From Phycisphaerae bacterium (lineage in GTDB: Bacteria > Planctomycetota > Phycisphaerae > Phycisphaerales > SM1A02), in the NCBI GenBank assembly GCA_018701395.1, contig JABIWU010000040.1:1-49492 (forward strand): a stretch of 49,492 bases of DNA, in the 5' to 3' direction. A program made the position numbers and the translations under genes. Below are positions 39,141-48,153 of the stretch, one piece after another (positions within the stretch are counted from its first letter, which is position 1; each line of letters begins with the position of its first letter). Under the pieces are notes generated by a model. The model was not told the DNA's origin and did not search any database. It saw only the letters and a list, made by a program, of their open reading frames with translations.

Positions 39141-40118
39141 ATGCCAAAAGCAAAAAGGCAATCTAATCGAGTCATGCGTTGCGTCGACTCCACAAATCAA
39201 CGGCATCGACGTCGACGTCGATCAGCTCTTGAAAAAGACCAAATCAACCGAGCTCTAGCAGAACCAGTGATTGTCGTTTCATCTCCTATATTTAATAAAC
39301 GAAATGCCGAGAAATTAGTTTTCGACATTCCAACGAATGTTCCTCGCTTACCTGTTTCGTGGTATTGCCCAGCGATTGACCGGGCAGACCCGCCGAAGCG
39401 CAATGCTGTTCGTCTATTGAGCCGCGAAGAAGAAGCGATTCTGTTTAGGCAGTACAACTATGCACGAATGAAGTGGAGCAGTCTTCAAGATTGCATTAGC
39501 AAGACAAATTCTCCTCAAGATGCCGACCTCGACGAACTTGTTCGATGGTATGACATTTCAATCGATCGTCGAGATCACATAGTCGAGTGTAATTTAGCTT
39601 TGGTGCTTGCGATGGCAAAACGAAGTTGGGCAACTGGCGAGTATGCCGATTTAGTCGCAGAGGGCAATGTAGCATTACTTCGGTCCGTTGATCGATTTAA
39701 TTGCGAACTTGGTTTTAAGTTTTCAACGTATGCATGCAGAGCATTGACAACAGCGTTTAATCGCTTTGGAAAGAAACAGTTGAAGCACAAAGACAATGTG
39801 CCTTTTGAATTCAATCCAGACCGCGAGCCAGTCCATGCAACGGATAATGAAGAGGCTTACGTTAGCCCAGAGCATGTACATGCGATTCGCGAAGCAGTCA
39901 GAAGCGACAATGTACAACTGACAGAGATCGAAAAAGACGTATTGCGGTATCGATTTGGGTTGTTTGCAGGGCAGAATCCACCAAAATTAACGCTAGAAAA
40001 ATCTGGAAAATTGCTGGGTATCTCTAAAGAACGTGTCAGGCAGGTGCAACTTCGTGCACTTCACAAAATTCGAGAAGTCCTCGAACACCGTCTACCCCTT
40101 GATTTACTCGTTGGTTAA
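39141..40118 (+). CDS. Sigma-70 family RNA polymerase sigma factor
   Basis: 325-aa sigma factor. N-terminal basic tail (about 1-45), a region 1.2-like segment, then region 2 (about 150-215: ECNLALVLAMAKRSW, DLVAEGNVALLRSVDRF, FSTYACRALTTAFNRFGKKQ) and region 4 (about 260-315: LTEIEKDVLRYRFG, LTLEKSGKLLGISKERVRQVQLRALHKIREVL). Little sequence lies between 2 and 4, so region 3 is reduced. Looks like a group 3-type factor, more divergent than RpoD and lacking the long N-terminal region 1.1. Which promoters it uses is unknown. Confidence 0.9.
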   Translation: MPKAKRQSNRVMRCVDSTNQRHRRRRRSALEKDQINRALAEPVIVVSSPIFNKRNAEKLVFDIPTNVPRLPVSWYCPAIDRADPPKRNAVRLLSREEEAILFRQYNYARMKWSSLQDCISKTNSPQDADLDELVRWYDISIDRRDHIVECNLALVLAMAKRSWATGEYADLVAEGNVALLRSVDRFNCELGFKFSTYACRALTTAFNRFGKKQLKHKDNVPFEFNPDREPVHATDNEEAYVSPEHVHAIREAVRSDNVQLTEIEKDVLRYRFGLFAGQNPPKLTLEKSGKLLGISKERVRQVQLRALHKIREVLEHRLPLDLLVG

Positions 40119-40131
40119 TAAACCGTAAATT

Positions 40132-40177
40132 GCCCTGGGCTAATTAAATACTCCAAATCCTTTAATTAACCTAGGGC
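40132..40177 (+). terminator. Inverted repeat after the sigma factor gene
   Basis: GCCCTGGGCTAATTAAA (40132-40148) and TTTAATTAACCTAGGGC (40161-40177) pair over about 16 positions with one G-T and one mismatch. No T run follows. Probably a factor-independent end or a structure that protects the 3' end. Confidence 0.6.
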
Positions 40178-40185
40178 TAATTAAT

Positions 40186-40194
40186 TGCTACAGT
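40186..40194 (+). promoter_or_regulatory. Extended -10 promoter for the polyferredoxin gene
   Basis: TGCTACAGT: TG at 40186-40187, TACAGT at 40189-40194. The predicted start falls near 40201, a few bases before the ATG at 40205, so the mRNA may be leaderless. Confidence 0.45.
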
Positions 40195-40204
40195 AAACAG
40201 TGTG

Positions 40205-41992
40205 ATGCAAGAAGCAACCGACAAATCAATTGCGCTGCCAGTGATTCAAAGGAAAAAACACAACCGCAAGCGTTGGCTAGTTCTCATTGCAGTGCAAGTT
40301 TTAATTTTTGCGCACATTGCTCTCTGGCTTCTTGGCGAAAAGCTTGGTTGGTTTGGCGGAAAAACACTCACGCCAATTGAGCCATCTGAAGGGATGGAAT
40401 TTGTAAAAACAGGCGTGATTAACGCTGGCGCAATTTTCTTTGCCGTTGCGTTGCTATCAACATTTTTATTCGGTCGTTGGTTTTGTGGTTGGGGTTGTCA
40501 TATTGTTTTGTTGCAAGATGCTTGCCTATGGATATTACGAAAAATGCACATTCGACCAAAACCGTTTCGCGCACGTTGGCTTATGTGGTTTCCATTTGGT
40601 CTTGCTATTTATATGTTTATCTGGCCACTGTTTTATAGAATTGCCCTTGCGCCTTGGTTGCAACCAGAACTGCGTTGGCCAGAAATTACAGCGCACCTTT
40701 TAACTGAAGATTTTTGGAGTTCATTCCCACCGCTCCTCGTTGCAATTCCCTACTTACTCATTTGCGGCTTTGCAACTGTGTATGTTCTTGGAGCAAAGGG
40801 TTTTTGCACGTATGGCTGTCCGTACGGAGGTTTTTTTAAGCCCCTTGATGCAGTTTCTCCTATGCGAGTTCGGGTAAATGATAATTGCCAACAATGCGGA
40901 AAATGCACTGCAGTGTGTACTTCGAATGTACGTGTTCATGAAGAAGTGCATCTTTACAAAATGGTAGTTGATAGCGGGTGCATGAAGATTATGGATTGCA
41001 TTGATGTATGCCCAAACGATGCGCTTTCAATTGGATTTGGAAAAATTCCAAAAGTCAAGGAAAAAGCATTACGAAAATACGACTTGACTTTAAAGAGTGA
41101 AATCGGCGTGACTCTCTTTTTCCTCTTCGGATTTTTCTCGTACCGAGGGATGTATGCGGTTGTTCCAATGCTAATGGCAGTTGGCATGTCACTCGTCGCT
41201 ACTTGGTTAGTCTGGAAGGGCATTAAAATCCTTACGACTCCAAATGTAAGTTTTCATAAAACGCAACTTCGTTTTCACGGAAAACTAAAGCCGGCTGGTC
41301 GGTTCTTTTTATTGGTGGCGTTCTCTACATTATTGTTTACCGTTCAAAGCGCTGCAATTCTTTCGTGCAATATTCTAGGCGACATGGCTGCGCTAAATAA
41401 CGAGAAAGATTCAGCGATAATGTATTACAAACTTTCAGGACCAATGCATGATGGTGGTTTTGGTTTTACGAGTAACCCAAATATCGATTTGGCGATGGCG
41501 AGAATGCATGAATCTCAAAATGAGTTTAGCGAGGCAGAGCGCTTACTTTGGAGGGTTGATGCAAGAGTCGGATCAGATGAAAATGTGACGATGTTATTAG
41601 GTCAAATGATGCAGTATCACCAACAAGAACTGTATATCAAATCTTTTTATGAAGATAGATTACGCGAAAACAAACACTGGGAACAAGTTTGGGAAGACTA
41701 TGTTGGCTGGTTAAAGCGAGATGGCTTTTATGACTACGCGATTGAAACATCCATGGAATCCGTTCGAGAAAACCCAGATGCAATTCGACTAAATATTCAA
41801 CTCGTATTATTAGAAACAGAGTACGGCAATGTCGAAAATGCAATTGCTCTTGCAACGGCTATGACTGACGTATTTCAGAATGATCCTAGCCCGTGGAGAT
41901 TACTTGCTCGGGCTTTAGATAAGTCTGGCGATTATATTGGCGCCATGAAAGCACAAAGCAAGGCCGCTGAATTACAAAGGGATGCTAATTAA
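40205..41992 (+). CDS. Membrane polyferredoxin (NapH/CcoG-like) fused to a TPR domain
   Basis: 595-aa protein from ATG 40205. Five to six membrane helices in the first half with cysteine motifs GRWFCGWGCH (about 90-99) and FCTYGCPYG (about 200-208), as in NapH/CcoG-type proteins, then two 4Fe-4S clusters: CQQCGKCTAVCTSNV (about 230) and CMKIMDCIDVCPND (about 260). Further membrane helices follow (about 300-400), and the last 180 residues are TPR-like repeats. The cluster protein would move electrons from the quinone pool or to a periplasmic acceptor; the TPR tail would dock a partner. No obvious redox enzyme lies nearby. Confidence 0.85.
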   Translation: MQEATDKSIALPVIQRKKHNRKRWLVLIAVQVLIFAHIALWLLGEKLGWFGGKTLTPIEPSEGMEFVKTGVINAGAIFFAVALLSTFLFGRWFCGWGCHIVLLQDACLWILRKMHIRPKPFRARWLMWFPFGLAIYMFIWPLFYRIALAPWLQPELRWPEITAHLLTEDFWSSFPPLLVAIPYLLICGFATVYVLGAKGFCTYGCPYGGFFKPLDAVSPMRVRVNDNCQQCGKCTAVCTSNVRVHEEVHLYKMVVDSGCMKIMDCIDVCPNDALSIGFGKIPKVKEKALRKYDLTLKSEIGVTLFFLFGFFSYRGMYAVVPMLMAVGMSLVATWLVWKGIKILTTPNVSFHKTQLRFHGKLKPAGRFFLLVAFSTLLFTVQSAAILSCNILGDMAALNNEKDSAIMYYKLSGPMHDGGFGFTSNPNIDLAMARMHESQNEFSEAERLLWRVDARVGSDENVTMLLGQMMQYHQQELYIKSFYEDRLRENKHWEQVWEDYVGWLKRDGFYDYAIETSMESVRENPDAIRLNIQLVLLETEYGNVENAIALATAMTDVFQNDPSPWRLLARALDKSGDYIGAMKAQSKAAELQRDAN

Positions 41993-42456
41993 GGGTTTGC
42001 TGTGTTGAGCGCGTCTTGAAAAAGAGAAAACAACTCGGTCGCATTTTCAGTTGCGTATGCTGATTCTCTGAATGGACGATCAACCATCAAGCGACTGATT
42101 TTCCCAAGCGCTTGAATATGGTCTGAAGTATTTTTAGTTGGAGAAACAAGAAGAATAATAAGTTCAACAGGGCGCTTGTCAGGACTTGAAAAATCAATTG
42201 GAGTGGGTGGTTTTCCCATTGCCATAACCATATTTTCAAGGTGGTCGCAACGCCCGTGTGGAATTGCTAAACCCTCGCCAATTCCGGTAGTTCTTTGTAA
42301 TTCACGTTCCCATACAGCTTGTTTAATGACTTCACAATTTGTAATACAACCTGCTGTAGCAAGCAAATCAACGAGCTCACTAATTGCACCTTGTCGGTCC
42401 TGCGCTTGGAGTGGGACTCGTATAGTATTTTCTTGGATGAGCGTTGCTAGATTCAT
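41989..42456 (-). CDS. ptsN: PTS EIIA, nitrogen-regulatory (PtsN) type
   Basis: 155 aa from ATG 42456. Start gives MNLATLIQENTIRVPLQAQDR; the phosphorylated histidine is His67 in LAIPHGRC. PtsN takes phosphate from NPr and regulates K+ transport, nitrogen and cell envelope stress in proteobacteria; no sugar-specific EIIB/EIIC gene lies near, which supports the regulatory role. Its stop overlaps the polyferredoxin stop by 3 bases (convergent). Last gene of metK-rsmB-ptsN. Confidence 0.9.
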   Translation of the reverse strand: MNLATLIQENTIRVPLQAQDRQGAISELVDLLATAGCITNCEVIKQAVWERELQRTTGIGEGLAIPHGRCDHLENMVMAMGKPPTPIDFSSPDKRPVELIILLVSPTKNTSDHIQALGKISRLMVDRPFRESAYATENATELFSLFQDALNTANP

Positions 42457-42516
42457 GTATTTTCTCAGTGGGTAAGAGGAAGATTTTAGCAATTAAAACA
42501 ACTTTTGCCAAGTGGT

Positions 42517-43809
42517 TTATCTGGCTTGAAGGAGGGCGGCAAAACCACCATCGTGCCAAAGCGTTGGATCTGACCCAGGATATCCAGAGGGCATTGTGCT
42601 GCTGTCAATAATAAATTCGAGTCGTTGTTGACTTGTTAGCCATTGAACCTGAGAAGTATTTTCAGCAGGGTCGATGCTACAAGTTGCGTACAACAGGTGC
42701 CCTTTATTATGAACGATAGACCTTGCGTCTTGGAGGATTTCTTGTTGCAATTCGACGAGTGAATCAATGTGTTTTTTATCATATCGAAATCTTGCCTCTG
42801 GCCTCCGCGCAAATACTCCACTGTTAGAGCAAGGCACATCAACTACAACAAGGTCAAATGGCTCTGTAGGGCCATCTGAGTCTGGTGTGTAGACAACAAC
42901 ATCTATGTTAGGTGCAAGTTCTTCTAAAAATGCCCTCCGAACATCATTTGGCTCGGTTGCTGCAATCATGGCATCTGGAAAAAGTGCTCGAAGTTGCTTT
43001 GTTTTTGTGCCTCGTCCCGCACAAACATCTAAAATTCTTTTTGGGTGAAGGTCTTTTACGAGGTCCAGAGAATTCGAAGAGGTTGGGTCTTGAGCACGCA
43101 GTGTTGGTTGAGATATGAAGAGGTCAGCTAAATCGACATTTTGTGGAACAACACCAAAACGTGGATCATCATGTGTAAGAATAGTCTCAGGTAGTGCTTC
43201 ACCTTCTGGCATAGTGACGATTATTGGTGCTTCCGCAATGCTGCCTACCGCAATTGTTGTTGCTGTTTTTTCTCCAAATTCATGCACAAGCCGAGTCCAT
43301 GACTTCCGTGAAAATCCTGTTTGAAAGTCGATGCTGTCTTTGAAAACAGGCTCTGTTAACTTCCAAGCACTTCCATCACCACGCAAAAAGTGATCTGATT
43401 CACCAACGACACCGTTATCTAGTATTTCAATTCTTAGTCGAGTAATTTTTCGCAATACAGCGTTCACAAATCCTGTTGCGCGTGGGTGTCCATTACTACG
43501 AATCCAATCGACAGCACAATTTATTACTGCATGATCGGGGATACGGTCAAGCAGCATAAGTTGCGCCGTGGCGACTAAAAGTGTTGCACCTACTGGTGCA
43601 TCGAGTTTGTGCACAATTCGATTGCTCGCATGTCCGATGAGTGTTGTTAGAGAAATCCACCTTCGGTGGACAGCGTGATCGATTGCTCGAGCAAGCGAGG
43701 CTTCACGTGCGTCGAGTGAGGAAACATCTAATGGTTTCATTCCAATGTCAGGGAATCGTTTGAATTCAGAACAAATTCGATGCGTGACAACGTGCCTTGC
43801 GTCAGACAT
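42517..43809 (-). CDS. rsmB: 16S rRNA (cytosine967-C5)-methyltransferase
   Basis: 430 aa. N-terminal NusB-like RNA-binding domain (about 20-165, SLARAIDHAVHRRW), then the Rossmann methyltransferase: motif I ILDVCAGRGTKTKQL, motif IV VVDVPCSNSGVFARRPEAR and motif VI YATCSIDPAENT, with both catalytic cysteines. Modifies C967 of 16S rRNA. Adjacent to metK (its SAM supplier) with a 2-base gap. Confidence 0.94.
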   Translation of the reverse strand: MSDARHVVTHRICSEFKRFPDIGMKPLDVSSLDAREASLARAIDHAVHRRWISLTTLIGHASNRIVHKLDAPVGATLLVATAQLMLLDRIPDHAVINCAVDWIRSNGHPRATGFVNAVLRKITRLRIEILDNGVVGESDHFLRGDGSAWKLTEPVFKDSIDFQTGFSRKSWTRLVHEFGEKTATTIAVGSIAEAPIIVTMPEGEALPETILTHDDPRFGVVPQNVDLADLFISQPTLRAQDPTSSNSLDLVKDLHPKRILDVCAGRGTKTKQLRALFPDAMIAATEPNDVRRAFLEELAPNIDVVVYTPDSDGPTEPFDLVVVDVPCSNSGVFARRPEARFRYDKKHIDSLVELQQEILQDARSIVHNKGHLLYATCSIDPAENTSQVQWLTSQQRLEFIIDSSTMPSGYPGSDPTLWHDGGFAALLQAR

Positions 43810-43811
43810 CG

Positions 43812-45014
43812 TTATGAAGTCGCTGAGCTACAGCTACAGGCCTGCCGTAAAACATCTACTTTATCCGTCTTTTCCCATGAAAATGAGCCTTCACAACCTT
43901 CATTTGGTGTACGACCGAAGTGACCGTGATAGGCAGTGTGTGCATAAATTGGTGAAAGCAAACCGAGCGAATTAATAATTCCACTTGGCGTTAGATCAAA
44001 ATTTTTCTTAACAAGTTCTGAAATTTCCGTTTCACTTATTTTTGCAGTGCCTTGGCAATCAACATAAATTGAAACGGGCTCTGCTACACCAATGGCGTAA
44101 CTAAGTTGAACTTCGCAACAGTCTGCAAGATCAGCTGCGACGATGTTCTTCGCAATATATCGAGCCATGTACGCTGCTGACCGGTCAACTTTACTCGGAT
44201 CTTTCCCAGAAAAAGCACCACCACCATGTCGACCAGTCCCTCCGTAGGTATCAACAATAATTTTTCGACCGGTTAATCCACAATCACCTTTTGGCCCACC
44301 TATTTCAAAATTGCCGGTTGGATTAACATGAATTGTAATGTCGTCGTTCCACCATTCACCAAGTACGGGTTTCATTATGTGTTCGACAACAGCGTCTTTC
44401 AGTCCGTCTAAATTTCCAGACCAAATTGGACCGTGTTGAGTTGAGATGACAATGGCCGTAACTCGTTTTGGTGTGTTACCATCGTACTCAACGGTAACTT
44501 GACTTTTTGCATCTGGCCGAAGTTCAGGAATTATCCCAGCTCTTCGTATTTCAGCGTGCTTTGCAACTAAGAGGTGCGAAAGATATATTGGAAGCGGCAT
44601 GTATGAATCGGTATCTTTGCAAGCGTATCCGAACATAAGACCTTGATCGCCAGCGCCTTGAACTTTATGCAAGCCAGAACCAGCATCAACACCTTGACTA
44701 ATGTCGGTAGATTGGCGGTCAAGCGTAACCCATACTGCGCAACTGTCTGCGTCAAAACCAAGTGTTGCATCGGTGTATCCGATTCTTCGGATTGTTTCAC
44801 GGACAACTTTTGGTATATCAATATAGCCATCGCACGTTACTTCGCCAGCAACGACAACGAGCCCTGTTGTGACCAGAGTCTCAACGGCTACTCGGCTTTT
44901 TGGGTCAACTTCTAGCATTGCATCGAGTATTGCATCTGAAATTTGGTCAGAAACCTTGTCTGGATGGCCCATAGAGACAGATTCAGATGTGAAAAGGTGT
45001 ACTTGGTTAGTCAT
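43812..45014 (-). CDS. metK: S-adenosylmethionine synthetase
   Basis: 400-aa enzyme making SAM from methionine and ATP. Signatures: [22 protein letters not shown] (shown here only in part), [36 protein letters not shown]. The C-terminus ends in an unusual Cys/Ser/Ala-rich ACSCSSATS. Start ATG 45014 with AAGGA about 10 bases before it, behind an extended -10 promoter. No SAM riboswitch is visible in the 86-base leader. Confidence 0.97.
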   Translation of the reverse strand: MTNQVHLFTSESVSMGHPDKVSDQISDAILDAMLEVDPKSRVAVETLVTTGLVVVAGEVTCDGYIDIPKVVRETIRRIGYTDATLGFDADSCAVWVTLDRQSTDISQGVDAGSGLHKVQGAGDQGLMFGYACKDTDSYMPLPIYLSHLLVAKHAEIRRAGIIPELRPDAKSQVTVEYDGNTPKRVTAIVISTQHGPIWSGNLDGLKDAVVEHIMKPVLGEWWNDDITIHVNPTGNFEIGGPKGDCGLTGRKIIVDTYGGTGRHGGGAFSGKDPSKVDRSAAYMARYIAKNIVAADLADCCEVQLSYAIGVAEPVSIYVDCQGTAKISETEISELVKKNFDLTPSGIINSLGLLSPIYAHTAYHGHFGRTPNEGCEGSFSWEKTDKVDVLRQACSCSSATS

Positions 45015-45043
45015 TTAGAATATTCCTTCATTCGTTAATCCGG

Positions 45044-45052
45044 ATTATAACA
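45044..45052 (-). promoter_or_regulatory. Extended -10 promoter for metK
   Basis: On the minus strand TGTTATAAT (TG, one base, TATAAT with TATAAT at 45049-45044), an exact match. No -35 at the expected place. The start would be about 35 bases upstream of the metK ATG. Confidence 0.65.
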
Positions 45053-45100
45053 TATAAGGGTGGCTGGGCTCGGTGAATTGGTGCATTATGATACGTTCAA

Positions 45101-45538
45101 ATGCTCATACAAATGGAACTATCTCGAATAGTAATCCGCGAGATTACGGACGCTCAGTTTATTGAACTTAGTGAGATTGACGGTGAGCGAACATTCCCAA
45201 TTGTCGTAGGAAAACTAGAAGCATACGCAATTGATCGGCGGCTTAAGGGCATTGATCCTGAACGCCCACAAACGCATGAACTACTTGCTTCGGTTATTCA
45301 ACAATTTGGTGGAACATTGCTAAGAATTCACATTGATGATTTGCACGAAGGAACTTTTTATTCGAAATTATATGTTCAGCACGGCGATGTTGAACATGAA
45401 ATTGATAGCCGACCATCCGATGCAATTGCATTAGGCGTTGCGATGCAAGTCCCGATTTTTGTTGAAGAGCACGTGCTGGATGCAATAGAGAAAGATCTAC
45501 CAGATGAAGAGCCCAATAATTTTGGCTGGCAAGATTAA
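45101..45538 (+). CDS. Bifunctional nuclease family protein (DUF151)
   Basis: 145 aa. Pattern MELSRIVIREITDAQFIELSEIDGERTFPIVVGKLEAYAI and a C-terminal DSRPSDAIALGVAMQVPIFVEE, both typical of DUF151 (plant BBD-like nucleases with weak DNase/RNase activity). ATG 45101 lies 9 bases after a TATGAT -10 box (45087-45092), so the mRNA may be leaderless; ATG 45113 is the alternative. The stop overlaps the truD start by 35 bases. Confidence 0.88.
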   Translation: MLIQMELSRIVIREITDAQFIELSEIDGERTFPIVVGKLEAYAIDRRLKGIDPERPQTHELLASVIQQFGGTLLRIHIDDLHEGTFYSKLYVQHGDVEHEIDSRPSDAIALGVAMQVPIFVEEHVLDAIEKDLPDEEPNNFGWQD

Positions 45539-46712
45539 AAAATATCCAACCGATTTTGTTGTTGAAGAAATACCGTTATACGAACCCTGTGGTGAAGGGG
45601 AGCATCTCTATATTACGGTTCGAAAAACAAACATGTCGCATGATGAATGTTTACGCCAAATTGCAACTTGTTTTAAAGTCTCAAAACGCGATGTCGGCTG
45701 TGCAGGTCGAAAAGATTTTCGCGCAGTTACGACGCAGATGTTTTCTATATATTTGCGGGGCAAAAAGCCAGAAGTTCCGAAATCAATTGGCTCAATCGAA
45801 GTGCTTGCGTCTTCGTACCACGCCAATAAGTTGCGACTTGGCCATCTTGTTGGCAACGCTTTTGTACTTCGATTGCGAGACATCGTTGAATCAGATTTAT
45901 CATTACTTCAACAGCGATTGGCAACCCTACATGCAGTCGGTTTACCAAATTTCTTCGGTCCGCAACGATTTGGAAACAATAACAACAACCATCTTTTAGG
46001 AATGGCATTAGTAAAAGAAGATTGGGAGTGTCTAATTGCTACGTTACTTGCGGGCAAGGAGCGACAGCACATATTCGCATCAGAGGGAGAATATAAACGC
46101 GCATTGGACGCGTGGCCATTTGGTCAGCCCGCAGAACGGAATGTTCTTGAAGCCCTCGTCGCAGATAAAAGTCCTCAGCAGGCGTGCAAGACAATTTCAA
46201 GGCAACTTCAAAAACTATGGGTGAATGCACTGCAATCACATTTGTTTAATGCGTTACTTCAATATCGAATAACGGACGGAACTTGGAACACTCTGAAGTT
46301 CGGAGATCTCGCATGGAAACACGATGGTGGCGGACGCACGTTTGAAGTTACTAAAGAAGAGTTGGACTCGGACGATCTCCTAGATCGTGTTGATGCATTT
46401 TTACTTTCGCCATCCGGGCCGTTATGGGGTTCAAAAATGCGATTGACAACTGGGGAAGTGCATGAAAAAGAAGTAGAAGTTCGCGAGTCATTTGGGCTGG
46501 ACGATGGGCATTTAGAGACCATGCGTAAATTTGCTGAAGGTGTTAGAAGACCATTACGTGTTGAGGTACGCGAATCGAAAGCTACAATTGGTACTGACGA
46601 ATTTGGAGAGTATGTCCAATTGCAATTTTCATTACCTGCGGGAAGTTATGCCACAGTAGTTGCAAATTATTGCTTATCACCTTCGCCTTGGTTCGAAAAA
46701 GTCGCGAAGTAA
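45504..46712 (+). CDS. truD: tRNA pseudouridine(13) synthase TruD
   Basis: 402-aa enzyme. N-terminal GKIKKYPTDFVVEEIPLYEPCGEGEHLYI-like start, catalytic Asp71 in AGRKDFRAVTTQ, and GLPNFFGPQRFG. Starts inside the DUF151 gene (35-base overlap), so translation is linked. Stops overlap tadA convergently by 36 bases. Confidence 0.92.
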   Translation: MKSPIILAGKIKKYPTDFVVEEIPLYEPCGEGEHLYITVRKTNMSHDECLRQIATCFKVSKRDVGCAGRKDFRAVTTQMFSIYLRGKKPEVPKSIGSIEVLASSYHANKLRLGHLVGNAFVLRLRDIVESDLSLLQQRLATLHAVGLPNFFGPQRFGNNNNNHLLGMALVKEDWECLIATLLAGKERQHIFASEGEYKRALDAWPFGQPAERNVLEALVADKSPQQACKTISRQLQKLWVNALQSHLFNALLQYRITDGTWNTLKFGDLAWKHDGGGRTFEVTKEELDSDDLLDRVDAFLLSPSGPLWGSKMRLTTGEVHEKEVEVRESFGLDDGHLETMRKFAEGVRRPLRVEVRESKATIGTDEFGEYVQLQFSLPAGSYATVVANYCLSPSPWFEKVAK

Positions 46713-47129
46713 TTGCACGCATTCTTCTTCAAGAACTCCACCAGTTACTTCGCAACGATGATTTAGTCTGGGATCGTCTGCAATTTTGTAGAGCGTTCTG
46801 CAGGCACCAGATTTTTGGTCACTTGCACCAAAAATCACACGGTCAAGTCGTGCATTTACAAGTGCGCCAGCGCACATCGGACAAGGCTCAAGCGTGACGA
46901 CGAGTGTACAACCATGCAATCTCCACCGTCCTAACTGTTTTGCGGCATCAGCAATCGCAATAATTTCTGCGTGCGAAGTTGGGTTAAGGTCGGTTTCCTT
47001 TCGATTAAACCCTTCACCGACAATTTCTCCATCACAATAAATTGCAGCGCCGATAGGTACTTCTTCCAATGTCGAAGCAGTTTTCGCAAGGGAAATTGCA
47101 TGCTTCATCATCGCTTCATCAGTCATCAT
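46677..47129 (-). CDS. tadA: tRNA-specific adenosine deaminase TadA
   Basis: 150 aa from ATG 47129 (longer starts exist upstream). Zinc motif His53-Ala-Glu55 in TSHAEIIAIA and PCPMC (Cys83 and Cys86), giving inosine at tRNA-Arg wobble position 34. The C-terminal part (LEEECVQLLRDFFEPRRR) is the usual end. Overlaps the tatC stop by 11 bases and the truD stop convergently. Tightly packed. Confidence 0.93.
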   Translation of the reverse strand: MMTDEAMMKHAISLAKTASTLEEVPIGAAIYCDGEIVGEGFNRKETDLNPTSHAEIIAIADAAKQLGRWRLHGCTLVVTLEPCPMCAGALVNARLDRVIFGASDQKSGACRTLYKIADDPRLNHRCEVTGGVLEEECVQLLRDFFEPRRR

Positions 47130-48087
47130 CTTGTTCACTCGCAAATCGTGACATTGGTACCCAAACGATTAATTGGATTCCAAGTTCGTACAGCAGGTAC
47201 AGCGGAGTTAACATCATTAACATTGAAACAATATCTTGAGGAGTAATGACCGCAGAGATGATTGCAAGAATTAGTAAAGCAAGTCGCCGGTTCTTTCGAA
47301 GCCAATTTGGGTTTACAACGTTAAGCCAACCCAGTAGCAGCATCACCATTGGTAATTGGAATGCTATTGCGATTGAAAACATCATCATGATTACAAATCC
47401 GAGATAACTACTTAGTTGAAATTGTTGCGAGATGAGCGAACCATGGCTCATTGGTGCGGTGAGCGTTTGCAACGCGCTTCCTTCAGTTGCTGGTATTGCA
47501 ATTGTCAGAACACCCTCAGGGATTTTCACCCATGCATCGCCTATCGCTGCAATTTCTGGCTGCACTTCAACAATGGGGAAAGAGATTTCGGAAATTGATT
47601 CGCCAAGTGTAATTGCGCTTGTCTGTAATTCAATATTCCCAGCCATTGTTACCATGAAATCGAGAATCACAGGAAGCATAAAGAAATACATCAGCGCTAA
47701 TCCGGCGGCACCAAGAAGCGTGCTAAGGGGAATTAAAAAATAAACAAACCGACGTTCATGTTGGTGCAAGCCGGGTGAGATAAATTTCCAAAACTGAAAT
47801 AGGATCCATGGCCCAGCAGTCAAAATGGATGCGCCGATTGCAATTTTCATTTCCGCAATAATAAATTCCGGGGGGCTTAATACTTGAACCTGCGTCGGTA
47901 ACCCATGCTCTTTTAGAACGGCATATAAAGGAATTAAAAACCATCGAACAATTGAGTCTGCCACAAAGAAATACAAAATCGCGAGTGGTATTGGTGGAAT
48001 AACGCACCAAATAATTCTCTTGCGGAGCTCTTCTAAGTGGTCGCCAATTGACATGGATTCTTGCTGATTGAAGTTATTTTTTGCCAT
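47119..48087 (-). CDS. tatC: Sec-independent protein translocase TatC, with enlarged periplasmic loop
   Basis: 322-aa six-helix membrane protein that recognises twin-arginine signal peptides. Signatures: [11 protein letters not shown] at the N-terminus and [14 protein letters not shown] near helix 5. Compared with the usual 240-270 residues it has an insertion of about 75 residues (residues 148-222; bases about 47421-47646) in the periplasmic loop between helices 3 and 4. Start at 48087 or the inner Met at 48054 ([11 protein letters not shown]). No tatA or tatB lies nearby. Divergent from dnaJ. Confidence 0.94.
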   Translation of the reverse strand: MAKNNFNQQESMSIGDHLEELRKRIIWCVIPPIPLAILYFFVADSIVRWFLIPLYAVLKEHGLPTQVQVLSPPEFIIAEMKIAIGASILTAGPWILFQFWKFISPGLHQHERRFVYFLIPLSTLLGAAGLALMYFFMLPVILDFMVTMAGNIELQTSAITLGESISEISFPIVEVQPEIAAIGDAWVKIPEGVLTIAIPATEGSALQTLTAPMSHGSLISQQFQLSSYLGFVIMMMFSIAIAFQLPMVMLLLGWLNVVNPNWLRKNRRLALLILAIISAVITPQDIVSMLMMLTPLYLLYELGIQLIVWVPMSRFASEQDDD

Positions 48088-48153
48088 GGTGTAAGTGGTA
48101 CAGGATACCCGTTACAAGGCAAGTTATACTGTCCACAGAACAACGAGATTTAT

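Noticed and set aside
39004-39258. 84-residue frame overlapping the sigma factor start
   Set aside because: Low-complexity basic start, out of frame with the clear sigma gene and covering its leader hairpin.
45015-45100. SAM riboswitch before metK
   Set aside because: The leader is only about 35 bases after the predicted start and shows no SAM riboswitch core.
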